Source of the DNA: Azospirillum picis
Lineage (GTDB): Bacteria > Pseudomonadota > Alphaproteobacteria > Azospirillales > Azospirillaceae
Length of the DNA stretch: 64,000 bases
Assembly (NCBI RefSeq): GCF_017876115.1
Contig: NZ_JAGINO010000008.1
Coordinates: 151,714 to 215,713, forward strand
Direction of reading: 5' to 3'
Each line of letters opens with the position of its first letter. The first letter of the stretch is position 1. This document shows, in pieces, positions 51,413 through 63,221 of the stretch. A program made the position numbers and the translations under genes. A model generated the notes under the pieces. It ran no database searches, had not been told where the DNA came from, and saw nothing but the letters and a program-made list of their open reading frames with translations.

Positions 51413-53458
51413 GTCGAGCCGTTTGAGGAAGCCGATGTAGTGGTTGATGTCCTCCATCCGCCGCGCGTGACCGTCCAGGTCGGCCAGGCGTTCCTCGATG
51501 ATCCGCTGCGCGCCCCCCACCTCGGCGATCACCGCGTGGATGTCGGCCTGCAGCGCCTGGGACGCCTGCGCGGCCTTGTCCATGCGGGCGCTGGTGTCGT
51601 CGAGCTGGCCGCCGACCGCGCGCACCGACGACCCGATCCGGTCGATGGCCCGCCGGGTGTCGCCGAGCGTCTGCTTGGTGTCGTTGGCGAGCTTGCGCAC
51701 CTCCGCCGCGACGACGGCGAAGCCCTTTCCCGCCTCGCCGGCGCGCGCCGCCTCGATGGTGGCGTTCAGCGCCAGCAGGTTGGTCTGGCTGGCGATGCCG
51801 TCGATGACCGCCAGGACCTTCTCGATGCTCGCCACCACCGACGAGAGCTGGCCGAACTCCCGGACCAGTTCCTCCCGGCGCTCGGCGTGGCCGTCGAACA
51901 GGCTGGCGTGGCGGTTCAGCGTCGCCTCGATGGTGGCCATGGAGCTGCCGATGCGCGTGGCATAGCCCGCGGTTTCCTGCACGCCGCCCGTCAGGGTGAC
52001 CATGGCGTCGAGATAGCCGTGCATCCGCTCGATGATGCCGTTGCGGATGCGGCTCAGCAGGTCCAGGCGGTTGTAGCGGGTGGCGATGAAGTAGCTCTGG
52101 AACCGGGCGTAATGCACCGGGAAGCGGTCGACCATGTCGTCGGCGAAGGGAGTGCCGGCCGGCACCTCGAAGAACATCAGCGCCGACAGGGTCTGGTTGA
52201 TGTTGATGCCCAGCAGCTCGCCGAAGGTGGAGAAGCCGGCGGCGGCGAGGCCGTCGAAGGCCCGCACCCGTGCCAGTTGGTCCGGGTTGTTCAGCCGGCG
52301 CAGGATGCAGTCGTTCAGGATGGCGCCCACCGGCCGCGGCTTGCCGCGCAGGTAGGCGGCGAGGTCGTCCTCGGTCTGGCGCACGAAATCGGTGGCCTCG
52401 ACCAGGCACAGCGAATCGCCGGGATTGACGTCGCAGTAGAAGCTGACCTCGCCCTTGTCGAAGTCGAAGCCGGAAACCGAGCGAACGAACAGTTCGCCCT
52501 CCATCTCGACGGCGAAGGTGTTCCTGCCGAGCCGTGCCGGCAACTCCGCGGGCTGGCAGCGGAGCGTCCCGGCCAGCGCGTCGATGAAGCCGACCGCCTC
52601 GAAGCTGTCGCGGTCGATCACGCTGCGGACGATGCGGCGCATCGGGTCGGCGTCGACCACCGCGAACCGCGTCTGGGTGGGGCGGAAGTTCTGCGACTTG
52701 AAGACGCCGTAGCGGAAGCCCGGCGCCACCTTCAGGAAGATGGCGAGCGCGGTGTTCTGCATCACGCGCTGGCCGTCGAACAGCCACGTGTTGCGGAAGT
52801 CCAGCGTGCCGCCGGCCGAGCCGCCGATGAACAGGCAGGGGAAATGGCCGGAGCGGTAGATCGCCTCCATCAGCCAGCTTTCGCTGGCGGACAGCCCGTC
52901 GACGAAGGTCAGGGCCACGGTGTCGTGGCTGTCGATGGCGAACGGGACGCGGATGCGGTCCAGCTCTCCCCGGATGGCCTCGACCCTTGCGGCCACGGTG
53001 CCGTCCGCGCGGCCGGCGCGCAGATCCTCGCAATGCAGCGGGATGGCGTGGATGCTGACGCCGGCGAACAGCCGCGGGCTGAAGGATTGCAGGACCACGC
53101 TGTCCCAGCGGTCGCCGGCCTCGCGGTAGAGCGGCCGGTCCGCGGCGGCGCACAGCTCGCCGGCGGTGGAAACCAGCACCACCGGCGTGCCGGCCGGCAG
53201 CGCGTCGCGGACCTTGCGGGCGACGGCGGCGAAATCGGTATGGGGAGACACGAAGCCGACGACCAGGGCGGGCGCGCCGGCGGCGAAGCCCAGGCCACCG
53301 AGCGCCGCGGCGTCCAGTCGGCCGGCCGGCAGGCACAGGCTGCGGATCGGCGGCTCCGCCGTGGCGGGCGGCGGAACGGCGACCGGCGCCTGCGCGGCGG
53401 CCGTGCCGGGTCCTGCCTGGGCGGGAGCGGAGGCGGCCGGGCGGAAGAGTGACGGCAT
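51401..53458 (-). CDS. FIST-domain methyl-accepting chemotaxis-type protein
   Basis: 685 residues. Order: Ala/Pro-rich N-terminus (1-45), FIST N-terminal domain (about 60-270, with [36 protein letters not shown]), FIST C-terminal domain (about 275-400, [16 protein letters not shown]), then an MCP signalling domain with the conserved tip [37 protein letters not shown]. There is no membrane segment, so it is a cytoplasmic receptor. FIST domains are thought to bind small molecules such as amino acids. Start 53458 is chosen over 53479 because GAGAGGG lies about 9 bases upstream. No CheR-binding pentapeptide is at the C-terminus. Confidence 0.9.
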   Translation of the reverse strand: MPSLFRPAASAPAQAGPGTAAAQAPVAVPPPATAEPPIRSLCLPAGRLDAAALGGLGFAAGAPALVVGFVSPHTDFAAVARKVRDALPAGTPVVLVSTAGELCAAADRPLYREAGDRWDSVVLQSFSPRLFAGVSIHAIPLHCEDLRAGRADGTVAARVEAIRGELDRIRVPFAIDSHDTVALTFVDGLSASESWLMEAIYRSGHFPCLFIGGSAGGTLDFRNTWLFDGQRVMQNTALAIFLKVAPGFRYGVFKSQNFRPTQTRFAVVDADPMRRIVRSVIDRDSFEAVGFIDALAGTLRCQPAELPARLGRNTFAVEMEGELFVRSVSGFDFDKGEVSFYCDVNPGDSLCLVEATDFVRQTEDDLAAYLRGKPRPVGAILNDCILRRLNNPDQLARVRAFDGLAAAGFSTFGELLGININQTLSALMFFEVPAGTPFADDMVDRFPVHYARFQSYFIATRYNRLDLLSRIRNGIIERMHGYLDAMVTLTGGVQETAGYATRIGSSMATIEATLNRHASLFDGHAERREELVREFGQLSSVVASIEKVLAVIDGIASQTNLLALNATIEAARAGEAGKGFAVVAAEVRKLANDTKQTLGDTRRAIDRIGSSVRAVGGQLDDTSARMDKAAQASQALQADIHAVIAEVGGAQRIIEERLADLDGHARRMEDINHYIGFLKRLDRAG

Positions 53459-53721
53459 ACAGGTGGACCCTCTCGTCATGTCGTTGCTTCCCGCACTCTT
53501 GTAGGGCCGGATCCTGTCCCTGGATCCGCATCGCGGGATGCTTTGCTGCATTTTAGTCCCTGCGCCTGGGAGGGGCACATCGGGGCCGGCCCTTATCCGG
53601 TGGCAGGCATCCGGCGGCATGCCGCCATGGTCCGCCCCTCCCTGCCGCGCCGGTCCGGCAAGGAAGCGTCCGGGCGATTCCGCTTGTGGGCGCAGCGGAA
53701 TATTGGCATAAGGCAAGGACA

Positions 53722-53802
53722 TAGGCCTGGGGTGCCGCGCGGTGGTCGTGCGGCTGAGAACACACCCATCGAACCTGTCTGGGTAATGCCAGCGAAGGGA
53801 GC
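53722..53802 (+). ncRNA. TPP riboswitch (THI element)
   Basis: The conserved parts are present in order: GGGGTGCC at about 53729, GGCTGAGA with the following loop, ACCC...GAACCTG, CTGGGTAATGCCAGCGAAGGGA ending near 53802. This is the thiamine pyrophosphate-binding element. It lies directly before thiO. The last stem contains the purine-rich segment that would act as ribosome-binding site, so control of translation start is likely. Confidence 0.96.
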
Positions 53803-53808
53803 CGCCGC

Positions 53809-56260
<2,452 letters not shown>

Positions 56261-56297
56261 GGCACGGACCCCACCGCAGCCACCCCGCCGCATCGTG

Positions 56298-56329
56298 TCG
56301 GCCGTTCTTTGTCTTCGGCCGTTCTTTGT
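56298..56329. repeat. 15-bp direct repeat after thiG
   Basis: TCGGCCGTTCTTTGT occurs at 56298-56312 and 56315-56329. It lies between thiG and the thioesterase gene. No function is evident. Confidence 0.6.
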
Positions 56330-56395
56330 TTGTTGATCGGGCGGGACCTCTGCCGCAGGCTGTCGCCAGTGCAACCTTGCCGGAGGCTCCGTTCC

Positions 56396-56839
56396 GTGCC
56401 CGCCACTTTCGACCCGCGCGACCCAGACTGGAAGGCGCGCTGCCTTGCCTCATACGAACAGCAGCCCGTCTGCCGGACGCTCGGCATCGAGCTGACGGTG
56501 CTGGAGCCGGGCTTCTGCGAGATGCGCATGCCGTTCCGGGCCGACCTGACCCAGCAGCACGGCTATTTCCATGCCGGCGTCGTCACCACGCTGGCCGACA
56601 ACGCCGGCGGGTTCGCCGCCTACACCCTGATGCCGGCGGGAGCCGAGGTGCTGGCGGCCGAATTCAAGATCAACCTGCTGGCTCCGGCCAAGGGCGAGGT
56701 GATGATCGCCCGCGCCCGCGTGGTGAAGCCCGGCCGCACCCTGGTCATCACCCAGGTCGAGGTGGCGATGCTGGAGGAGGGCCGCGAGCGCGACTGCGCC
56801 CTGATGCAGCAGACCGCCATCTGCGTGTTTCCGAAGTGA
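56396..56839 (+). CDS. PaaI-type thioesterase (hotdog fold)
   Basis: 147 residues. The family signature is GYFHAGVVTTLADNAGGFAAYTLMP, with the downstream strands LAAEFKINLLAPAKGEVMIARARVVKPGRTL. These enzymes hydrolyse acyl-CoA thioesters such as phenylacetyl-CoA derivatives. The start is taken as GTG 56396 (VPATFDPRDPDWKARCL), with GGAGG 10 bases upstream; the longer in-frame start at 56309 lies in non-conserved sequence. It follows thiG after 135 bases and is probably separate from the thi operon. Confidence 0.85.
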   Translation: MPATFDPRDPDWKARCLASYEQQPVCRTLGIELTVLEPGFCEMRMPFRADLTQQHGYFHAGVVTTLADNAGGFAAYTLMPAGAEVLAAEFKINLLAPAKGEVMIARARVVKPGRTLVITQVEVAMLEEGRERDCALMQQTAICVFPK

Positions 56840-56868
56840 TCCGCCATCCAGTTCGAAAGGGACCCCTG

Positions 56869-57348
56869 ATGATGCCGTTGCTCAACCGGCCTGCGGCCGC
56901 ATCCGTAACCCTGCCGGCCGCCTTCCTGCTGGCCGTCGGCCTCGCGGCGCTCGCCGCTCCGGCCGAGGCCAAGGACCCGCCCGCCTGCGCGGCCATCTCC
57001 TTCCGTCCGCTCGCCGCCGGCGGTCCCGACGGCGAGCAGGATGCCGGGCTGTACAAGTCCCGCTTCGGCAAGATCGAGGTGAAGGCGGACGTGAAGGGCG
57101 GACAGGCCACCAACTACTACATGGTGTTGAACGGCAAGAAGGTGGACGGTTCGACCACCCCGCCGAAGCTGTCCGACGCCTGCCTGAAATCCAAGCACGT
57201 CAAGCTGCCCTTCGCCAAGCAGGCGTCGGGTGCCTGCACCGGCAGCCGCTTCCGTGTGGTCGTCGACCGGTCCAGCGGCAAGCCGGTGGCGGCCTTCTTC
57301 GGGCTGCAGGGCGAGGACTGGGCCTATTGCAGCGCGACGGCGCTGTAG
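56869..57348 (+). CDS. Hypothetical secreted protein
   Basis: 159 residues. Signal peptide at residues 1-34 (ends APAEAK). The mature part contains four cysteines (CAAISFRPL, DACLKSKHV, GACTGSRF, AYCSATAL), suggesting two disulfides, and a compact basic fold. No family recognised. The ATG at 56869 follows AAAGGGA; ATG 56872 is also possible. It is 29 bases after the thioesterase gene, so may be co-transcribed. It is convergent with the DUF4139 gene. Confidence 0.7.
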   Translation: MMPLLNRPAAASVTLPAAFLLAVGLAALAAPAEAKDPPACAAISFRPLAAGGPDGEQDAGLYKSRFGKIEVKADVKGGQATNYYMVLNGKKVDGSTTPPKLSDACLKSKHVKLPFAKQASGACTGSRFRVVVDRSSGKPVAAFFGLQGEDWAYCSATAL

Positions 57349-57387
57349 GCCCAGTCCCCTCGCGGCGCCGTCCGCGCTCCTGGCCCG

Positions 57388-59559
57388 TCAGATCGACAGG
57401 GTGCGGATGCGCTCGCGCAGGGCCCGCTGGGCCGCCTCGGACTCGCTGCGCGCGGTGGCGAGGTCACGGGCCAGCGTGTCCAGGCGGCTTTCCGCCTCGG
57501 TCATCTTGGCCAGCGTGCGCTTCTGCAGGTCGCTGCCGGCGGGCAGGGCCTTCAGGTTCTCGCGCAGGCGCTCCTGGTCGGCGACGCGCTCGTCCCGTTC
57601 GCGCTCCAGGTCGGCGATGCGGCGCTCCTTCTCGGCGACGGCGGCGCGCATGCCGGCCAGCATGTTCAAGGCCTGGCGCAGCTCGGCCGGCAGTTCCGCC
57701 GAGGCGGCCTGCGCGGCCAGTTCCTCGGGGTCGAGGTCGCCGAGCAGGATGCTCTCCTGGCGCGGCTGCTCCAGGGTGGCGGTCAAGGTCGCCGTCCCGC
57801 CGGCCGGAACGGTCAGCGGCAGCCGGTAGGCGCTGGCCGTGGCATCGGGTCCGGCACCCTGCTTCTCACGCGGCCGGCTGTCCTGCTGGCCGTCCGGTTT
57901 CGCGATGGCGGGTTCGACGAGGGTCCAGCCCGGACGGCGGGGATGCTCGATCACCACCTTGCGCTCCTGGTCGGGAGCGCCGGCGACGCGGTAGACCGTG
58001 GTCTGGCGGTCGGTGACCGACAGGGTCAGCACGCCGTCGGCGATGGTGGCGCGGGTGAGGCTGCGACCCGGCTTCTCCTCGCGGTCCACGGTGACGGCCT
58101 GGTCGACGGCGAAGGACAGAAGCCGGCTGTCACCCGCCGGCAGGGTCGCCATGCGGGCGTCGCCGACATAGGCGGCGCTGCCGTTCGCACGGTCGTAGAG
58201 GGCCAGCAGGCCCGGCGGCAGCGCCGTGCCGCCGTCATTGCCGAGGCGGAGCGACGCAAGGGGGTGGCGCGGATTGGTGGCCGGCTGGTAGAGCGCCACG
58301 CGCTCCACCGGCATGTCGCGCACCGCGATCGGCATCATCAGCGTGCCGCCGTCCGGCACCGTCACCGGCTGCGGATAGTGGAACAGAACCTGGGCGCCTT
58401 CGGCGGCGCCGGCATCGGCGCTCTGCAGCGCCGCCGCCTGGGGAGTCGCGGCCGGCGCGTAGGGGGGAGGGGCAGCCTTGGCCAGCGGCTCCTCCCTCGG
58501 GTCCGGTGCGATGGGGGCCGGGGCGGGAGCGGGGGCGGCACGCATCGCCTCGGCGCGCAGGGCCGGGCGGGGGGCGTCCATCGTGACGGTGCCCTCGTCG
58601 GCGCGGGGCAGGACGCGGCCGAGCACCTCGACCGGGATCTCCGGCCGCTCGACGAAGTAGGGGGTGTAGAGCGACTGGCGCAGGGTGACGGGGTTGCCCG
58701 AAACCACCGTGAGGTCGACGTCGCGCCAGTCCTCGCCGCTGAGATTCTCCAGCACCGCCCATCCCTGCAGCGCCCCCTTGCCGCCCTCGGGCGGCAGGCT
58801 CAGCCGGTAGGTCGCCTTCCACAGCGGCATCGGCGCGACGAAGCCGACATGCACGCGGCGGGTGCCGCCATCCTGCGTGCCATTGTCCTGCGTGCTCCCG
58901 CCCTGCGCGCCCCCGCCCTGCGCGCCGGCATGGACCGTCAGCCGCCGCCGTTCGCGGCGCGCGTTTTCCGCCACGGCCGACAACGCCCCGTCGATCCGCG
59001 CCTGCACCGCCGGATCGGTGAAACGCAGCGAATCGGCCTCCTCCAGCACAAGTTGCCGCAACCCGTCGGCCGTCATCAGCGTCACGCGGTGGCGGGTGGT
59101 GGTGGCGCCGTCGTTGCCGGGCAGGCGGACCGTCTCCTCGGTCACCGACATCAGCCGGCCGGTGAGCTGGCGTGGCCCGCCGGCGGTCACCTCGGCCCCC
59201 GTCATGGCGTTGAGCAGGGAAGCGGGGGAGGTGAGGTCGCCCTGCGAGAAGGGCAGCTCGCGGAAGGCGGTCTCCAGCGGCTCGGCCCCGGGAAGGCCGA
59301 TGGTGCCGACGCCGCCCTTGTCGTCATAGACCACGATGCTCTTCAGCACGTCGTCGACCTGGTCGCGCCGCACCTCCAGCGTCAGGTCGGCGTTGCCGGT
59401 GACCGTCGCCTCATATTCGAAATAGCCGACGCCGCCGGTGGACAGCAGCACCCGGGTCAACGTCAGGCCGCCAGCCGCCGCCCCGCCTCCGTCGGCCGCC
59501 CAGGCGGAAGGGGCGATGAGCAGAAGCGCGGTGGAGGCGAGAAGGGTGACGCGGGGCAT
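57388..59559 (-). CDS. DUF4139 domain protein, secreted
   Basis: 723 residues. Signal peptide (1-22, ending AWA), then a N-terminal domain (about 30-200) with GGVGYFEYEATVTGNADLTLEVRRDQVDDVLKSIVVYDDKG, and a DUF4139-like beta-rich region (about 235-560) including VHVGFVAPMPLWKATYRLSL, AVLENLSGEDWRDVDLTVVSGNP and RPGWTLVEP. The last 110 residues form a coiled coil (AVAEKERRIADLERERDERVADQERLRENL). It is probably periplasmic; function is unknown. A coded pentapeptide repeat (about residues 211-231) interrupts the domains. Start at 59559 gives the signal peptide. Confidence 0.85.
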   Translation of the reverse strand: MPRVTLLASTALLLIAPSAWAADGGGAAAGGLTLTRVLLSTGGVGYFEYEATVTGNADLTLEVRRDQVDDVLKSIVVYDDKGGVGTIGLPGAEPLETAFRELPFSQGDLTSPASLLNAMTGAEVTAGGPRQLTGRLMSVTEETVRLPGNDGATTTRHRVTLMTADGLRQLVLEEADSLRFTDPAVQARIDGALSAVAENARRERRRLTVHAGAQGGGAQGGSTQDNGTQDGGTRRVHVGFVAPMPLWKATYRLSLPPEGGKGALQGWAVLENLSGEDWRDVDLTVVSGNPVTLRQSLYTPYFVERPEIPVEVLGRVLPRADEGTVTMDAPRPALRAEAMRAAPAPAPAPIAPDPREEPLAKAAPPPYAPAATPQAAALQSADAGAAEGAQVLFHYPQPVTVPDGGTLMMPIAVRDMPVERVALYQPATNPRHPLASLRLGNDGGTALPPGLLALYDRANGSAAYVGDARMATLPAGDSRLLSFAVDQAVTVDREEKPGRSLTRATIADGVLTLSVTDRQTTVYRVAGAPDQERKVVIEHPRRPGWTLVEPAIAKPDGQQDSRPREKQGAGPDATASAYRLPLTVPAGGTATLTATLEQPRQESILLGDLDPEELAAQAASAELPAELRQALNMLAGMRAAVAEKERRIADLERERDERVADQERLRENLKALPAGSDLQKRTLAKMTEAESRLDTLARDLATARSESEAAQRALRERIRTLSI

Positions 59560-59947
59560 GGTGTGTCTCTCCGTTCCTGTGAATCCCGAACTGCCGGAAT
59601 AACGGCGAATTCGGGCGGGAATAGGGAGAGTCATGGAACGGACGGATGGGGAGCGGACGGATGGGCGCCGTCCGTCCGCGACGGCGCCGCCAGCCAATGC
59701 TCCATCATGCGGTGCCACAGCCCGGTCGATGGCAGGCCGACCGGCATGACGGCGGGAATCAGGGGGGCGGGAAGCAGGAGGGCGGTGGCGGGGACGGCCG
59801 CCCCCGGCCTGCCGCACCGGGCCGGGCGGCGGTGGCCGTCGACGGCTGCCGGCCGCGCCCCGCCGCGCCGGAGCGGCAGGGAGCACGGCACCCGCACCGC
59901 CGTGGCATTGCCCTGGCGATTGTTCATGTCGTTCTGCGCGGCATCGG
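59560..59947. other. 388-base gap between the DUF4139 gene and a small gene
   Basis: No gene is supported. A minus-strand open frame at 59631-59927 (98 codons, no ribosome site, Arg/Pro/Ala-rich) and a plus-strand one overlapping it both look like chance frames in GC-rich DNA. The part near 59560-59620 should hold the promoter of the DUF4139 gene. Confidence 0.5.
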
Positions 59948-60133
59948 TCAGCGCGGGCGGCCGACCGCGCGGGCCGAGTCGAGATGACGCCGGGCTTCGC
60001 CCAGCAGCAGCCTCTGTTCCGCCAGCATCTCCCTGACCGATCCATGCGATGAATAGACCCGGACCTCGTTCAGCAGCCGGTCGGCGCGGTCGAGGAGGTT
60101 CAGTCGCTCCAGGCAGTGATCAATGTTCGACAT
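59948..60133 (-). CDS. Small helical protein of unknown function
   Basis: 61 residues, almost all helix (NIDHCLERLNLLDRADRLLNEV, then VREMLAEQRLLLGEARRHLDSARAV). No family recognised. The start at 60133 is supported by AAGGAG 13-18 bases upstream after an A-rich stretch, one of the better ribosome sites in the window. The length, helical periodicity and site suggest a real gene. It is divergent from the response regulator at 60453. Confidence 0.55.
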   Translation of the reverse strand: MSNIDHCLERLNLLDRADRLLNEVRVYSSHGSVREMLAEQRLLLGEARRHLDSARAVGRPR

Positions 60134-60452
60134 GGCGGTTGTGCTCCTTTTTTTGGTCTTACCCCTGCACAGGTAGTCACGGCGGGCCGCGACCGTGGAC
60201 GTGGCGATGGAGGAATCGGGCGGTCCGCTTGGCTTACCCTTTCCGTCTTGGGTCATCCCCTGTCCAATGGTCGAGATTTAAAGCACAAGTTGTTTCCGGT
60301 TAATGTCGGTCGTACGGAAATTTGATGTCGCCGGCGGGTCCAACGTTTCAGGCCTTTCACGAACCGGGGAAAGGCTGACACAAGGTTACGAAGTTGTAAC
60401 GCGTTGCACACTGCTCGCGCGTGGGATAAGAAGGGCGGGGGAGGTACCAGGC
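60134..60452. other. Divergent regulatory region between the small gene and the OmpR-type regulator
   Basis: The 319 bases contain an AT-rich run near 60275-60325 (ATTTAAAGCACAAGTTGTTT), likely the promoters. No binding-site consensus was recognised and no further gene was seen. Confidence 0.4.
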
Positions 60453-61166
60453 ATGCACATTCTCGCGGTCGACGATGATGAGCCGATTCGGGAGCTGTTG
60501 GCCTCCTACCTGGCGGGTGAAGGCTACCGGGTGACCACGGCGCACGACACCAGTTCGGCCAAGCAGGCGCTCGATGGCGATCCGGTCGATCTCGTGGTCT
60601 GCGACCTGCGGCTGCCGGACGGCGACGGCCTGGGGCTGGTTCGCCAGATCCGTACGGAATCGCACATTCCCGTCATCATCCTGTCGTCCAAGGACCAGGA
60701 TGTCGACCGCATCGTCGGGCTGGAACTGGGGGCCGACGACTATCTGACCAAGCCCTTCAACCCGCGCGAACTGCTGGCGCGCATCAAGGCGGTCCTCCGC
60801 CGCGTGTCGGGCGACGGGCGGCCGCCGCGCAACCCGGACGAACTGCGCGCGGTGGTGCAGTTCGCCAACTGGGAACTCGATCTCACCGCGCAGCGCCTGC
60901 GCGGCCATGAGGGACGCGAGGTGGAGCTGACCAAGGCGGAGTTCGGACTGCTCGCCGCGTTCGTCAAGCGGCCGCAGCGTGTGCTGACCCGCGACCAGCT
61001 CCTCGACCTCACGCGGGTGGACGGGGCCGAGGTGTTCGATCGGTCGATCGACGTGCTGATCCTGCGGCTGCGCCGCAAGATCGAGGCGAATCCCAAGGAG
61101 CCGCGCATCATCAAGACCGAGCGCGGCGCCGGTTACGTCTTCGACGCCAAGGTCCGCACCGTCTGA
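60453..61166 (+). CDS. OmpR/PhoB family response regulator
   Basis: 237 residues. Receiver domain with the acidic residues in VDDDEP, phosphoacceptor Asp51 in VCDLRLPDGDG, Ser in IILSSKD, Lys in YLTKPFNP. The C-terminal winged helix has VELTKAEFGLLAAFVKRPQRVLTRDQLLDLTRVDGAEVFDRSIDVLILRLRRKIEANP and RGAGYVF. Such proteins bind DNA as dimers and control nearby promoters. No histidine kinase is adjacent. ATG at 60453 follows GGGGGAGG; the frame upstream is open but not conserved. Confidence 0.93.
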   Translation: MHILAVDDDEPIRELLASYLAGEGYRVTTAHDTSSAKQALDGDPVDLVVCDLRLPDGDGLGLVRQIRTESHIPVIILSSKDQDVDRIVGLELGADDYLTKPFNPRELLARIKAVLRRVSGDGRPPRNPDELRAVVQFANWELDLTAQRLRGHEGREVELTKAEFGLLAAFVKRPQRVLTRDQLLDLTRVDGAEVFDRSIDVLILRLRRKIEANPKEPRIIKTERGAGYVFDAKVRTV

Positions 61167-61340
61167 CAGCGTCTGGTCATTCCGGATGGCGGCGGTCGTC
61201 GACGGTGCGGATGTCCTGTGCCCGGCGGCTGCCGCAAACTGCTCCGGGAGCGCCCTGGACGCTCCCCGCCGCCCGCGTTAGCCTGTCTTCCAAATAGCTG
61301 GCGCACGGCCAGCTGACGCAGTGGACGGGAGGATGCGCGC

Positions 61341-61955
61341 GTGCCGGAGCCCATCGACTTCTATTTCGACTTCGCTTCGCCCTACGGGTATTTCGCCAGC
61401 CTGCGCATCGACGAGCTGGCTGCCCGTCATGGCCGCACCGTCACTTGGCGTCCGGTGCTGCTCGGCGCGATCTTCAAGGTGACGGGCATGAAGCCGAACC
61501 TGGAGCAGCCCTTGCGCGGCGAGTACCTGACCCACGACGTCGGCCGAATCGCCCGGCTGATCGATGCCCCCTTCACCTTCCCTGATTCGGCGCCGGTCAA
61601 CGGCGTCGCGGCCTCGCGCGCCGTCTACTGGCTCGCCGACGAACATCCCGAACAGGCGAAGCTGCTGGCCCGCGCCCTCTACCATGCCCACTTCGCGGAG
61701 GGGCGCGACATTGGGCCGGCCGACACGGTGGCGGAGATCGCGGCCCGGACGCTGGGCAGCCTGGGGATCGACCGGGCCGGGGTGTCGGCGGCACTGCAGG
61801 ATCCCGCCGTCAAGGACCGGCTGCGGGTCGAGAACGACGACGCGGTCGAGCGCGGCGTCTTCGGCTCCCCCTTCGTCATCGTCGACGGCGAACCATTCTG
61901 GGGCTGGGACCGGCTCGACATGGTCGATCGCTGGCTCGCCACCGGCGGGTGGTGA
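61341..61955 (+). CDS. 2-hydroxychromene-2-carboxylate isomerase-like protein (DsbA/GST-kappa fold)
   Basis: 204 residues. The N-terminal IDFYFDFASPYGYFASLRIDELA has the active Ser of the HCCA isomerase group in place of the redox CxxC, and the conserved GVFGSPFVIVDGEPFWGWDRLDMVDRWL closes the thioredoxin fold. HCCA isomerases act in naphthalene-type aromatic breakdown with glutathione, but most relatives are of unknown substrate. The start is GTG 61341, preceded by GGGAGGA; no ATG is in frame nearby. Confidence 0.88.
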   Translation: MPEPIDFYFDFASPYGYFASLRIDELAARHGRTVTWRPVLLGAIFKVTGMKPNLEQPLRGEYLTHDVGRIARLIDAPFTFPDSAPVNGVAASRAVYWLADEHPEQAKLLARALYHAHFAEGRDIGPADTVAEIAARTLGSLGIDRAGVSAALQDPAVKDRLRVENDDAVERGVFGSPFVIVDGEPFWGWDRLDMVDRWLATGGW

Positions 61956-62136
61956 CCGGATGAGGCGTCGAAGGGGCCGGACGTTCCGCGGACGCCGAGG
62001 CGCGCCGTGGAATCCCTGCAGGGCCTGCGGAAATCTCTGACGGTCCGGAGCGGCAAGCCGGTATAAGTGCGGATCAAGCGTCGCGCCGGTGCCGTACCGC
62101 CGCCGCTGCCTGCCCCCCCATACGGTTTGCCGCCCC

Positions 62137-63129
62137 ATGGACCAGATCGTTCCCGACCGCCTTCCCCGGACGGCCAGCCCGCCTTCGTCCCTCCATGGCG
62201 GACGCGGTTCGTCCGGGCGGTCATGGCTGGGGGGAGCGCTGCTGACGGCCCTGCTGCTCGGGTTGATCGCCCTGTCGATCCGCTCGGTGTCGGGAAACCT
62301 GACCTTCGTGCTGCTGGGATCGGTCGGGCTGGTGGTCGGCGCCTTCCATTACCTGTTTCCGGGCAGCCAGTTCTTCACGCTGGCGCTCACCAATTTCATC
62401 GGCGTCTATGCCTGCATCTTCGTCTTCTTCCTGGAAAGCAACTTCCACAACATCAACCCGCTGGCGCAGGCGGTCGCCTTCGTCCTGCCGCTGATCGCCT
62501 TCCTCGGCGGCGCCTGGTGGCGGGCGGACGACATCCGCCGGATCGTCATGTCGCGCCGCCTGCGCGAAGGCGGGCATTTCGACCGCATCTTCCTGTGGAT
62601 GGCGCCGGTCTGGGGCATCGGCGCCCTGACGTTCCTGGTGCCGTCGCAGGACATCGACGTCTGGACGGCGGGGGCGATCTTCCTGCTGGCGATGTCGGCC
62701 ATCGCGGCCATCGTGGCGCTGGTCGCCCGCGACATCGCCGTCTTCCTGCTCGATGCCGGGCTGCTGTTCGAGGGATTCTTCCAGCAATCGGCCCGCCTCG
62801 TCCTGCCGGCCTTCGCCTTCCTGACCTTCTATTCGCTCTGCATCATCCTGTTCGGGGCGATCTACACGATCATGGACCGCTTCATGGCGGAGCCGAATTT
62901 CGTGATCGAGGGCGTGCGGCGCGACCTGACCTTCGCGGAGGGCATCTATTTCTCCATAGTGACCTTCGCCACCGTCGGCTACGGCGACATCCATCCGGTG
63001 TCCGGTCCGGTCCGGCTGGTCTGCGGCATCGAAATCATCATGGGCGTGCTGCTGCTGCTGTTCGGCTTCAGCGCCATCATCGGCCACGCCCGGCCGTCGT
63101 CGCGGTCGGACCGCAACGATCCGCTTTGA
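62137..63129 (+). CDS. Potassium-channel-like membrane protein
   Basis: 330 residues. About six hydrophobic segments come before a pore module near the C-terminus: helix LPAFAFLTFYSLCIILFGAIYTIMD, pore helix LTFAEGIYFSIVTFA, selectivity filter TVGYGD at residues 279-284, and the inner helix VCGIEIIMGVLLLLFGFSAIIG. Unlike KcsA-type channels the first part is long and lacks a charged S4-like segment. No ligand domain is seen. It could form a K+ leak channel. ATG at 62137 is chosen; the frame extends to 62089 without a membrane segment. Confidence 0.88.
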   Translation: MDQIVPDRLPRTASPPSSLHGGRGSSGRSWLGGALLTALLLGLIALSIRSVSGNLTFVLLGSVGLVVGAFHYLFPGSQFFTLALTNFIGVYACIFVFFLESNFHNINPLAQAVAFVLPLIAFLGGAWWRADDIRRIVMSRRLREGGHFDRIFLWMAPVWGIGALTFLVPSQDIDVWTAGAIFLLAMSAIAAIVALVARDIAVFLLDAGLLFEGFFQQSARLVLPAFAFLTFYSLCIILFGAIYTIMDRFMAEPNFVIEGVRRDLTFAEGIYFSIVTFATVGYGDIHPVSGPVRLVCGIEIIMGVLLLLFGFSAIIGHARPSSRSDRNDPL

Positions 63130-63221
63130 TCATGGACGCTGTGATCGAAGGCAGCCGCCCGGCGACAACGCCATCCGCCGTCCTATGTTAGGAACGGTTC
63201 CGTCCCTTCAACGCAGCGATC

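Noticed and set aside
59631..59927. A 98-codon minus-strand frame between two genes
   Set aside because: No ribosome site, Arg/Pro/Ala-rich with no fold pattern; a chance frame is likelier.
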